Below are positions 10,398 through 20,448 of a DNA stretch of 64,000 bases, one piece after another (the stretch's first letter is position 1; every line of letters begins with the position of its first letter). This DNA comes from Adiantum capillus-veneris (taxonomy: Eukaryota > Streptophyta > Polypodiopsida > Polypodiales > Pteridaceae): the NCBI GenBank assembly GCA_014529385.2, contig CM043959.1, forward strand, positions 9,760,809-9,824,808, given 5' to 3'. The translations under genes were made by a program, and so were the position numbers. Below the pieces are notes generated by a model that was not told where the DNA came from, searched no databases, and saw nothing but the letters and a program-made list of their open reading frames with translations.

Positions 10398-11029
10398 GAG
10401 AGTCTTAACATCGTAGGAAACTATCCCAAGAGACCTTAAAGATCTAGTCGACAGGAGTTGAACTCAAGACCTGTTATTCATGAGGGAAATGGCATAACCA
10501 ATCTATCACACTTCGGTGATAGAAAAGTTATACCATTTTTCTCCTTTTTTTATTGGCGTGCACCCACACCCACACACACACTCGAGAAGAAGAGAGTTTA
10601 ATTTAACGTCGTAGGAAACTAAATAAAGAGACCTAACAATCTAGCTTACCAGGAGTTGAACTCAAGACCTGTTATTCAAGAGGAAAATGGAATAACCAAT
10701 CTACCACACTTGGGTGATAGAAAGGTTATACCATTTTTCTCTTTTTATTGGCACACACACACACATACAGAAGAAGAAGAGAGTTTTAACGTCGTAGGAA
10801 ACTATCCCAAAAGAAGTTAAAGATTAGGTTAGATGTAGACTTACATTAAATTAGATTAAGGTTTATTTAAGTTAAATTAGATTAGATTTAGGTTTATTTT
10901 TAGTTAGATTTATGTTTGATTAGATTTAGATTTAGATTTACATTATATTAGATTAGATTTAGGTTTATTTACGTTATTTACCTGTTATTGAAGAGGGAAT
11001 TGGCATAACTAATCTACCACACTTGGGTG
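10384..11029. repeat. Tandem ~190-bp units with tRNA-like core, in CACTA left arm
   Basis: Three tandem units start near 10384, 10583 and 10768. Each runs from AAGAAGAAGAGAGT through CGTCGTAGGAAACTA, GTTGAACTCAAGACCTGTTATT and CAATCTACCACACTTGGGTG to TTATACCATTTTTCTC. The third unit holds an extra TTAGATTTAGGTTTA-rich stretch and is cut by Gy3. It resumes at 24487. On the minus strand each core reads like a tRNA: TGGTAGATTGGTTAT (box A-like) and GAGTTCAACTCC (box B-like) about 35 bases apart. Confidence 0.75.
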
Positions 11030-11599
11030 TGTCAAGGCTAGGGACTTGCTACGTGCCGTGTGCGAGCCACAAAGGCTCCTAGCACACAATCATACAACAG
11101 ACAGGCTCACAAGGAAGAACTGTGTGTCACTCACCTTCCTGCGTAGTTGCGAATGAAGGATTCCCGCGCCGCGAAGAAGAGGGAGACGCCGCTACGCTGC
11201 GCTCAACCGCCTCGCCGCCGTCGTGCCGCCGCAACGCTCGATCGCACACACACTCTCACTCACTCTCTCTCTCTCTCTCTCTCTCACACGCACACACACA
11301 AGGAGATGGTGAAGGAGAAGGTGGAGATGGAGCAAGAGCAGCTTCTATTGCACAATGAGAGAATGACTCAATTTTAGGTTTAATTGGCTTTTATGTGAGC
11401 TCACCCCATTCAAACTTGGGTGCCCATGCTTAGCCAACTAACCCTAGCATGTTCGTGTTAGAGTGCGCCTCTCATCGGCGATCACTCTACCTTTCCCCAT
11501 TGGACCGACAAGCCCGGTGCCTGACTCTACTTAAATAAATAATACGGTTACGGTGTCCGTCGTAGGCGATAGGGTGTCCATGAGCCACGAGGGTTAACA
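11030..11599 (-). repeat. 3' LTR of Gy3
   Basis: 570 bp, TG...CA, same length as 23917-24486. It includes a Ser/His-encoding CT/CA tract near 11265. Short plus-strand ORFs in it recur in the other LTR because the LTRs are copies. Confidence 0.95.
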
Positions 11600-11613
11600 T
11601 TGCCCCCCTTCCT
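11600..11613 (-). other. Polypurine tract of Gy3
   Basis: The minus strand reads AGGAAGGGGGGCAA directly before the 3' LTR start TGTTAACC. This is the expected place for second-strand priming. Confidence 0.85.
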
Positions 11614-12070
11614 GATGTAGATTCCGTCCTCGGAAGCTATTGAGTTGAAGTTTGGTATGTCCATGTTGTAGAGCATCTAGATTTGAATCTGCAAGGCAAA
11701 GTCACTATTTTAGCAAGCGGAATTATATTGCCATAAATCATGAGGGGAATGTAAAGTACATGTGGAAATGAGTAAATGCAAGATTTATGAAATGTTAGAC
11801 TGCCATTAAGGACAAATAAATTGCACTTTGAGTAAATTAATTAATCAAGAGTTTTGAGCTTATGGGTGAGTCTATCAATTAGTTAGCTATGACTAAGGTT
11901 AAAACAACTACTCTAGTACTAGCTAAGCTAAGAAGATTATCTAAATGCAAGATTCCCTAATTATGCTTTTCAGCTTTGATTAGCCAACTCGCTCTCACAA
12001 CTACAAACAAAAGCTTGAAATGTTAACTGTAAGCTCAATGGAAGTCTTTTAATTTTATTTATTTTATTTA

Positions 12071-12102
<32 letters not shown>

Positions 12103-12860
12103 ATTTTTTTTAATACTTTTTTACTTTGGGTCACAATCATGTGACGTGTGTGCTTATTTTGTATGTCTGGGGTTTTTTGCTTCTCAAGGAAAAGCGCCCA
12201 CACTGGGAACCTCTAGGGCTCTAGTACCATAGACAATACATGTGAGTGAAGTACCAATTCAAGCCAGGATTTCTCTTCCACTGTAAGATTTTTCATTTGT
12301 GGCACTTATGTTGTTTTTTTTTTGCTTCCATTTCCTTGGTATTCGCACTAGTGTTTTTTGTTTTTTAAGTGAGCAAGCCTTTCTCTGCCTAAAACATTCC
12401 TAAGGTCTCAAATACTCGGATAATTTTATTAGCTAGGCCTAGTGGTCAAGTAAATGAGTTAACCTAATGTCACGGTCTCCTAATCTCCAGGCTCATCCAT
12501 AAGATTAAACTGGAGTTCAATCAACTTAAGCAAAGACAAATTTATACATCTATAATGGCAGATAACAATCATAACTATTGCATTCAAACAAAGCATGAAG
12601 AATCATTATTAGCAATTACACATATCCACCAACATGAATCATGGAAAGTAGTACACCTGGAGGTATGGAGTGGCTCATTTTGTTGAAGCAGATGTCCTCA
12701 GCCATGTGGATGGAGATCCATATAAGTCCTACCTAACACATCCAAAAACAAGCACTATACCTCTAGGAGGCATGTCAGTGTGAAAAATTAAAACTCCTAA
12801 AAAACAAACTCAAAACACAATCTAGACCCCTAACCTACCTATCTGTCACCCCTTTTAGAA
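11614..12860. other. Gy3 3' untranslated region, no gene
   Basis: AT-rich sequence between the polypurine tract and the 143-codon ORF. It contains a (TTTTA)n-type tract at about 12048-12118 and a poly-T run near 12314. No coding signal was seen. Confidence 0.6.
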
Positions 12861-13292
12861 TCAAGGAAAGAGGATATTATATAAACCGGGTGGCCACCCT
12901 AAGGCTAGGCCTCTATCCTCATCATCTAGATAAATAAAATCGTTGTCCGTGAGGCCATAGTCTTCCTCGGTCTCTATCAGTTCCTCTTCATCATCCTCTT
13001 GTGCAAGCATGCTAATCAAGAACCTCGCGATGCGTGGATACTCATCTTGTGCAAAAGAATAAGCATGTGCCACTGGAGACACATTCGCTACTGGGTAGGG
13101 ATCACTAGTTAGCCATAGACGTATCAGCCATTCTAACTCCTCAAAATTTCTCTCGCATGCAAGGCTCTCTATCAAATCCCATTTGCAAGAAAGTATAGGG
13201 TAGCATACGTAGAACACTTGACGAAAAGACAAAGGGTACCTTTCATCAAAAATAGAAGTGCATGCCTCTGGTGAAGTAGCCATTTCTGACAA
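12861..13292 (-). CDS. Post-pol ORF of Gy3, unknown function
   Basis: An intact 143-codon ORF lying between the end of pol (13564) and the 3' LTR. I do not recognise it. It starts MSEMATSPEACTSIFDERYP. The middle is rich in aromatic and hydrophobic residues and may be helical (FRQVFYVCYPI, LEWLIRLWL). The last 45 residues are strongly acidic (EDDEEELIETEEDYG, DDEDRG) and end GWPPGLYNILFP. No signal peptide or clear membrane helix is seen, so it is not an obvious envelope protein. Its position is where Athila elements carry an env-like ORF. A TATA box at 13455-13464 on the same strand lies about 160 bases before its ATG, suggesting its own transcript. It is open although pol is broken. Confidence 0.6.
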   Translation of the reverse strand: MSEMATSPEACTSIFDERYPLSFRQVFYVCYPILSCKWDLIESLACERNFEELEWLIRLWLTSDPYPVANVSPVAHAYSFAQDEYPRIARFLISMLAQEDDEEELIETEEDYGLTDNDFIYLDDEDRGLALGWPPGLYNILFP

Positions 13293-13454
13293 TACAGATA
13301 GATTTGGTTAGGCCTTTAAAACATAAGAGTTGTTTTTGTGTGTTTCTTGAATTGACACGGTGAATTTGGACTTATATGTAAGATATGATAGGGTGCTCTC
13401 TCGTTGCTAGTCACTCTTGCTCTTTACTATTTTTGTTTTTTGTGAGTATAAGGC

Positions 13455-13464
13455 TATATATATA
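13455..13464 (-). promoter_or_regulatory. TATA box upstream of the post-pol ORF
   Basis: The minus strand reads GTATATATATAGCC between the end of the integrase tail and the 143-codon ORF. Spacing to the ATG at 13292 leaves room for a start site about 30 bases downstream and a ~130-base leader. The motif is strong, but use as a promoter is inference. Confidence 0.5.
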
Positions 13465-13563
13465 CATTCCCTAAGATTGGAATTGAGAGGTCAAGGAGGA
13501 AGGTTGAGAGGGGAGCGAGTGAATGATTGATGTTAGCAAACACTCCCCCCTTCCTTGGGTAGA

Positions 13564-15414
13564 TCATACCTTTTGGAATGAGGTCGTCACCTTTTGAAAC
13601 CAATTGTTCCAAGTTGTTATGGGTGAAGGCTTTAACCAATAGTTTTCGACCGCCCTATGCGTTTCATCTAGTTGCAAGGGTGGTAAGGTACTCTCCCATG
13701 ATTTTATTTGCAACATTGTTGTAGGTGGTGAACTTACCCCGGGAGGTGCAAACTCTTTCGTGCTTGTATGGATATGTACAGTGGTAGGTGGAGGTTGTGT
13801 CGAAGCTTCTATTTGCGTATAGGAACTACATGAAGAGCAAGAAGCTTCATTTGATTTCCCTGTTTTTGAGCTAGGTGGAACAAATCGTTCTTTCTTTGGT
13901 ACCCAAACTAGCTCTAGAGCGGGTGTGTAACATTCCATGATTTTTTCCTTTCCGCGGTTTTCAATTTGTTTTGGAGCCACAGGATTGGGTTTACATGGGC
14001 CAGGTGACAGGTAAGAGTACACTTTACGTTTGGGCACCCAGATTTGATCATTTCCTTCATAGTATCCTTGGGCTTCCAATAGTCGTTTAGGAATCCAACG
14101 CAACGTTTCTTTACATTTCTTGGAGTGAGTGGGACGGTTCTTACGAGGTTTCCGTTTTTTTGCATCAACCATGCTCACTACAGAAGCTTTAGGGACCCAC
14201 TTGTATGTTTTCTCTGTTATATTAGGATGGTTCTTGTGTGTCTCAAGCTTTCTTTCAACTACATCAGTTGAAGCTCTAGAGAGTTGGGCTATGGGGACGT
14301 ATGGTTCAACCTCCTGGACATGCAATGTCTTGGGTTTTATTTCCTTAGGCAATATCTCAGGGACTATGGCTTGAGTGGTAGGGCTAAGAGTTGGCTTTTG
14401 TGTTGTAACACCCCCAGTCCCCCAATCAATAGTGCATTTGGTGGCTATCATCCACGTGCGGCCTAGGTTTATATTACCCTCCATAGTTCCAGTAGGCATG
14501 ACCAAAAAGTCTTGAGCTACAATTCCATTGTCATAACTGACAGAAGTGTGCCAGATTCCAAAAACTGTAGTTTTTTTCTTGTTGACACCCTTGACTTGGA
14601 TAATACTCTTAGATAGAGGTGGCTTCCCTAACTGACACCACACCCCATAGGATAGCAGATTATATTTAGCACTCGTTTCCAATAAGGCGTTATATAGCAC
14701 TTTTCCATAGGCACTATTTAACTCAATAGGGTATCGTAGAGGTGTGTCAGAGTCCAACGCATCCTCTTCGATTTCCACGTGGAATGCATTTGTGACTCCA
14801 AGGTTAGCCTCTCGTTTTTGTCTTATACGTTGTTGTCGCTCCTTAGCCTCAGCTTGAGCTTGTATCTTGTTTAACTCGGTTTGTGCTTTGGCGGCCTTCT
14901 TTTGATGAATGGCCCATAGTTCTTCTTGGCTTAAAGGATCATAATATCTTTTGAATTTACTCCCATTGAAGAATCCAATGGTTTCAACTCCATCAAGAGT
15001 TTCCACACGAAGGGTACCTTGTGGGGTAATTTCACATACTCTATATGGTCCTTTACCAGCATATTTCAACTTTTTCTTCTCTTTACGTACTCCATACATA
15101 AGGACTTTATCACCAACTTTGATGTCCTTGTCCTTCACATGGCGATCAAACCACTTCTTTCTCCTATCCTTTTCCACAAGACCATTTTGCACAGCCAACT
15201 GTCTCTCTTCGTCTATTTTTTCTAAGATATACAAACGCTCGGTTAAGGGGTTACCATTCCATCCTTCCTGTGAAGCTACCCTAAGACTAGGAATGACAAA
15301 CTCCCAAGGCATAACCGCTTCTTGGCCGTATACCATTTTGAATGGCGTACAATTAATAGCCACTTTATAAGCAGTACGATAAGCCCATAAGCAGATGTCA
15401 ACTTCAAATCTCAA
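13564..15414 (-). pseudogene. Integrase C-terminus with pseudo-retropepsin and W-V-P-K tail
   Basis: A 616-codon frame, out of register by one base from the integrase core. Residues 1-165 are the end of integrase, including a GPY/F-like module (KGPYRVCEITPQG). A coiled, Gln/Lys-rich linker follows at 170-200. Residues about 238-332 look like a second retropepsin: ALLETSAKYNLLSYGVW aligns with GILDGGAGVSILTKDCW of the true protease, and NLGRTWM...IDW aligns with ILGRPFM...HDW. The catalytic Asp is Glu here. Residues 403-510 hold four repeats of W-[VI]-P-K. The last 100 residues are Ser/Thr/Pro-rich. Relatives of the repeat tail lie at 62735-63640. Confidence 0.75.
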
Positions 15415-16103
15415 TCAGTGCAATGAGCTTCTACCGTCTTGGTTAAAATAGAGATTAGAGTCTTGTTGGTGCTCTCGGCTTGTCCATTAGCTTGCGGATA
15501 ATAAGGTGTAGACTTATGGTGGGATATCATAAAGGTCGTGGTAAGCTCTCTTATTACCTCATTTATAAAATGGGTACCATTATCACTAACAATTTCAAAA
15601 GGGCAACCAAATCTTGTGATAATGTTCTCAAAAAGAAACTTAGTTGTTGTCCTCGCGTCAGCTTTTTGTGAAGCCTTAGCTTCAGCCCACTTTGTTACAT
15701 AGTCCGTAGCAACTAGAATGTATCGAGATTGAGTGTTGCGAGCTGCGGGACTAATTGGACCTACAAAGTCTAAGCCCCATTTTTCAAATGGTTGGGTTAC
15801 TTTAATAGGATGTAAGGGCATTCTGTCTTTGCGCTGTGTGGTCTTGTAACGTTGGCACTCATCACACCCTTTTGTAAAAAGTGATGCATCCTTAAATAAA
15901 GTTGGCCACCAATAGCCTGATTGCAGCACCTTTCTAGTAGTCAGGTCTCCTGAAAAATGTCCTCTTTCTATGCCCATATGTGCTTCTTGCAAGATATACA
16001 AATATTCATCCTCGCGGGCACAACGCCTAAGAATATCGTCCTTGCCTAGTCTATACAGAGTTCCGGCAATCAAACAATAGGGTTCACATTCTTTTACTAG
16101 CCT
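15411..16103 (-). pseudogene. Integrase core of Gy3
   Basis: DDE integrase that would insert the cDNA in the nucleus. Visible are the zinc-binding part, ending in CDECQRYK, then the catalytic core with WGLDFVGPI (first Asp), VSDNGTHF (second Asp) and YYPQANGQAESTNK (Glu). It runs in the same frame as RT and is separated from it by a TGA at 16104-16106. It ends at a TGA at 15411-15413, after which the frame shifts by one base into the long C-terminal tail. All three catalytic residues are present. Confidence 0.9.
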
Positions 16104-17744
16104 TCAAGCGATATCCTTACGAAGTTCCTTGGGTGGAAAACCATTAACTAAAAAGTTAACAATGTTCTCACTCCATTCAGGCATAGTCTCAACTATGAAT
16201 AGGGAAGTATCGGGTAATTCATCATCAACTCCTGTAGGGGCTTCACCATTGGGTATGCGAGACAAATGATCAGCCATGACGTGCCTTTTACCGGGTCTCA
16301 CTACAATCGTGAAATCAAACTCCAGAAGAATTAACAACCATCGTGTGATTCTTCCTGTGGAGCATGGCTTGTTTACCAGATACAGCAACGCTTGATGATC
16401 CACATAAAATACAAACTTGTTTTCCAGAAGGTAGTAGCGAAATTTCTTTACTGCATAAACCATTGCCAAACCTTCTCGCTCTGTAGTGGTGTAGTTCCTT
16501 TCAGCATCGTTCAATTGACGGCTTGCAAAGCTAATGGGATAGTCCAATTTATGTTCTCCTGGTTGAGTGAGAACACACCCAATAGCAAAGTTTGATGCAT
16601 CAATATGCACATGGAAAATGACATCCCAGTTAGGTGTCCTTAAAATCGGAGCACTTGCTAGTGTTTTCTTCAATTGTTCATAGGCCTGGTCACACTCTTC
16701 AGTCCATTTAAATTCAATGAGAAGCTTGTATAAAGGACGTGCTATCTCAGCGAAAAATAAACTAAACCGTCGATAATAACCCACGTGTCCCATGAACCTT
16801 TGAACTCCCTTGTAATTGGTTGGTGGTGGTAACTCTAGAATCACTTTAATTTTGCTCTCATCGGTTGAGATACCATTCTTAGATACTATATGCCCTAAAA
16901 TAACTCCATGCTTGACCCAAAATTGGCATTTGAACGGGTTCAACGAGATACGATATAACCTACACTTTTCAAACACCTTCCGCAAACATGATAGATGTTC
17001 TTTCCAAGAAGAGTAAACACAAAGGTCATCTAAGAAAGCTTCACAAAACTCTCTCAAATATTCTTTAAAGGCAGTGTTTATTAATCGTTGGAATGTAGCA
17101 GGGGCATTTGTTAAGCCAAAAGCCATCACACGAAATGCAAACACGCCAAATTCCGTGATGAAGGCAGTTTTAGCTTGGTCCTCTAGCGCTATCGTGATTT
17201 GGTTGTAGCCTGAGTACCCATCTAGAAAGCTATAAGCTTCCTTGCCTGCAACTCTTTCGAGTACATGTTCGGAATATGGTAGGGGGTAATGGTCTCTTCT
17301 AGTAGCTGCATTAACTTTTTTGAGGTCCACGCACACCCTGAGTTTCCCATTATTTTTTGGCACGATAACTATTGGAGACACCCATTCAGAGTGTTCAATA
17401 GGATATATGAACCCACATTTGATAAGATTTTCTAGTTCTTCTTGAATGATCTTTGCGTACTTAGGATTCATCGGGTAGGGTCTTTGTTGTACGGGCTTCG
17501 CAGTGCTAATCATAGGGATTCTATGTTGGACCACAGAAGGTGGAACACCTTTCATATCATGGTATGTCCAAGCGAATACGTCCTTGAATTCCTTGAGAAG
17601 ATCTTTGAGGACCGCCTCTTCAACTTCTGTGAGGTCTTGGGCAATAAAAACAGGTTTTGATTCTTCATCGGGGTCGGCTAATTCTATTTCTTTAACTATT
17701 TCCGGACCATCATAGATTCCATTATTCCCATCGATAGGTATTCT
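16104..17744 (-). pseudogene. Reverse transcriptase and RNase H of Gy3
   Basis: The frame opens after a TAA at 17745-17747. The first part (DLLKEFKDVFAW) is the usual pre-RT segment, and MKGVPPSVVQHRI starts at 17555. RT motifs are WVSPIVIVPK, VCVDLKKVNAAT, FLDGYSGYNQI, MAFGLTNAPATF and catalytic FLDDL (about residue 174 from 17555). RNase H follows with HIDASNFAIG, the Glu of TTTEREGLA and YVDHQAL, so its acidic residues are intact, unlike those of G1/G2. It ends with a VRPGKRHVMADHLSR segment typical of single-RNase-H gypsy elements. One TAA upstream and one TGA downstream interrupt the polyprotein. Confidence 0.92.
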
Positions 17745-19283
17745 TTAGGCTTTTGTGTACACAACCTTTGCTTCCCCCGTGGTGTAAGATTTGAAATGTT
17801 CTGGTGCAGGATGCAAGTCTGTGGATTCCGGTTGTCCTTTGGTCTGTGCTTCCATTTCTGCTTTCTTGTGTTGTCGAGCTAACTCTTGGTTTTGACGCCT
17901 CCTTGCAGTGCGGCTCAACTTTGGCTTGTCTATGATCTCTAATTGGGCTATGTCATGGGGTCGTGGTCTACACCACATAACATTTTGGAGATATTCACCC
18001 CAATCGTCTACCAATTTACGATGAGCATCACATGCTCCTATATAACTGAGACATTCTGCTGAGGATCTCTTCTTTTTTATCCTAGCACGTACATTGGCTC
18101 GATATCGACGCCTCTTAAAGTTTTTCTTTTTCTTATTTGAGATCTGCTTTTGATTTGCATTTAGATCTGGCTCACTAAAGAAGTCCTCGTTGGTGTCCTC
18201 TTCACTCTCGGAGGAGCTATCATCGGTTGATGTGCTCGGTCCTTCTGAACGTTTTGACTCTGAACTTGCTCCACTCTCTAATTCATGAGATTCAGAATCC
18301 GTTTCACTCTGGGAGTCAGTGTCCGAGTCGTGTTGGTCAAAGTCTTCTATTGAGCTATCAGTGTCACTGTCAGATTGGTCTACAATTGCCTTGCCCTTAG
18401 AAGATGCATGTATGGCACTTATCATGTTCAGAGGTGCAATTTGTGGTACCTCTTCCCCCTCTGGTGTGACCCAAGTGGTTCCTCTATTTCCCCAGGTATC
18501 TATGGTTGCAGCTAGGTGTACCCAGTCTACGTTGTCTGATTCCGTCATACCCGGTAACACATCCATGTAAGGAGAATCTTGGCCAATGTCTGTATCCTTC
18601 TTACAAGTGTAACAATATTGTAGTGGGGCCGAGTGAACTGTGGTGTCAGAGCGATGATCAATAATGGTTTTACTCCCTAAGGGGTGTACCTTACCAGTCA
18701 CCAAATCCACTCTAAGGACAGAGTCTTGGAATTGCAAATAGACATGATTTTTAGACCAATCGTGAACCATTTGTGCTTCCCTCATGAATGGTCGTCCTAA
18801 AATCATTTCATATGACATAAGGTGTTTAGAGAAATCCATTACAATGAATGTATGTCGTACCTTGTGTCCTAGAACTTTGATCTTAAGATCCTCGAGCATC
18901 CCCATAGGTTTGGCTATGGTACCATTTGCCATCTTTACCACAATGTTAGTAACACTGAGGCGGGGTTTTCCCATGGATTCCCAACAATCTTTTGTAAGGA
19001 TGCTAACTCCCGCACCACCATCAAGAATTCCCTTTATAGTTAATCCCTTGGTAGTGATGGGTAGGGTCGCATTAGACTCGTCGCCTTCAAAATATTGCCC
19101 TAATTCGTTAATGGGTACCTCGATCACAGACTCGTGTCCATCTAAGTCAAGTGATTGCACATGATTTTCCTCATCAATCATAATCGAGTCAGGTCTATTT
19201 GGTTGCGCAAACTGCGGTAATCCCGTTCGTAGCTCTCCGTTAAGGAATGCTACGAAGTGCAAGGAATAACTCAGGATCTCCAT
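17745..19283 (-). pseudogene. Protease and acidic linker of Gy3
   Basis: Retropepsin with ILDGGAGVSIL (DGGA at about residues 88-91) and the late motif MILGRPFM (about 160-167). After it comes a 140-residue Ser/Asp/Glu-rich stretch, then a very basic KKKKNFKRRRYRANVRARIKKK segment followed by a helical charged region. The frame differs from the preceding gag tail by one base. The overlap is at about 19240-19283, where gag would end CCT TAA and a +1 shift gives CCT-T-AAC. The DGGA loop is shared with G1 and G2. It ends in TAA at 17745-17747. Confidence 0.85.
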
Positions 19284-20448
19284 ACAGCTTTGCTATGATC
19301 GTGGTTCGGACCTCAGAAGACATGAAGTCCACTAGTTTGGCAACATTCATTGGCATTTTGCAGGGTGTAGGTCCTTGACTAGGAACTGGTGAGGATGGAA
19401 TCTCATATTCCTGAATGGGATCAGGTATTCCTTCGTTAAACATCCTTTCCAACAAGAAGGGTGTATGCTCACTTTCGGATGTCCCGTCCTCACTCCCTTC
19501 TTGGATGATACTAGATATGGCTAATGGTCTATGGTTCATGTGGGGTGGATAAACTTGCGTGGGAAACACTGTGTCATGAATTCTAACATGCATGGGTTCT
19601 GGTTCGAGTTTCCTTTGAGTCTCCTCCACTAAACCTCTTAGATGTTTCACCTGCTCAATCTCGTCTACTGGGTTTGGGTAGGTCCCAATCTTCTTTTTAC
19701 GATTCTTCCCTTTTTGCCCTTGCGGTTTATCTTGGGGGTCTTGGATTGGATTTGGAAACACTTGTGGTGTTTTCAGAGGCTCTTTATGGTTTTTTCTTAT
19801 TCGGTTTTCATTTGGTTCCATGTTACGGTTTTCTTGGTCGGTTTTTCCCTTTGTGGTATTGGTTCTAGTCTCCATTGTCTCGACTGAATCTGAATCATCC
19901 TCGAGGTCATTCATATACACAAGGTCATCTCCTGTTCCTATGTTTGTTTTGGAACTTGGCTTTGAATTTCTCGTATTCTACGACCTCTTCCTTCGTGTCT
20001 TCTTTTTCTTTGCTTGGATAACTGACGCGGTATCTCTCTCTTCGAGGATATGGCGTGGCCCTTGAAGCATGGACCGTGTAATCGCATAAGCGGGTGCGAC
20101 GGGTGGTATTGGCGATGTCACACTAGCAATTTCGACCAATTTTAGGGGTGTGATTTTAGGCGCATTTGGGTTATAGGGGCATTGGGCAATCAAGTGATCT
20201 ATGCCACAACAATTACATGTGAGTATTGGCATTGCAGACGTGCTCCCTTGATTCATTTGCATCTGTGCAGCATTCTTTTGCAGCCTAATAGGGCACTCCG
20301 CTGCCCGATGTGGTCCACCACACTCGTAGCATTGAAGAGGTGGCCTCCTAGCCTGGTGTTGATATTTTGACCTTTGGATGCGAGAGCAGCAGCTTGATAA
20401 ACCGGATTGACTTGCCCCCAACAATCTTCCATGTAGTATATAGGACAC
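19240..20448 (-). pseudogene. Nucleocapsid tail of Gy3 gag with two zinc knuckles
   Basis: Frame-shifted continuation of gag. It contains two short-spaced zinc knuckles, CYECGGPHRAAEC (20293-20331) and CNCCGIDHLIAQC (20179-20217), both CX2CX3HX4C. A Pro-rich and then a basic stretch (KKKKTRRKRS) follow, and a single TAG at 19978-19980. The 19920-19240 part is hydrophilic linker ahead of protease, with KTNIGTGDDL just upstream. RNA binding by the knuckles is the family role. The frame relation to the first half of gag is a -1 (or +2) shift near 20370, which I cannot tell from a plain indel. Confidence 0.7.

Noticed and set aside
9862..10416. Several long Ser/Leu/Cys/His-rich frames on both strands
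   Set aside because: They are translations of (CT)n, (CA)n and (GA)n tracts; no non-repetitive protein content.
11122..11377. Two overlapping ~77-codon plus-strand ORFs, repeated at 24009-24264
   Set aside because: They lie inside the two LTRs of Gy3, antisense to the element, and are repeated only because LTRs are copies.
12048..12118. (TTTTA)n tract considered as a retroposon poly-A tail
   Set aside because: It lies inside Gy3 between pol and the LTR with no target duplication or SINE/LINE body next to it.
16392..17715. Plus-strand frames within the Gy3 RT region
   Set aside because: Antisense shadows of well-supported minus-strand RT/RNase H coding.
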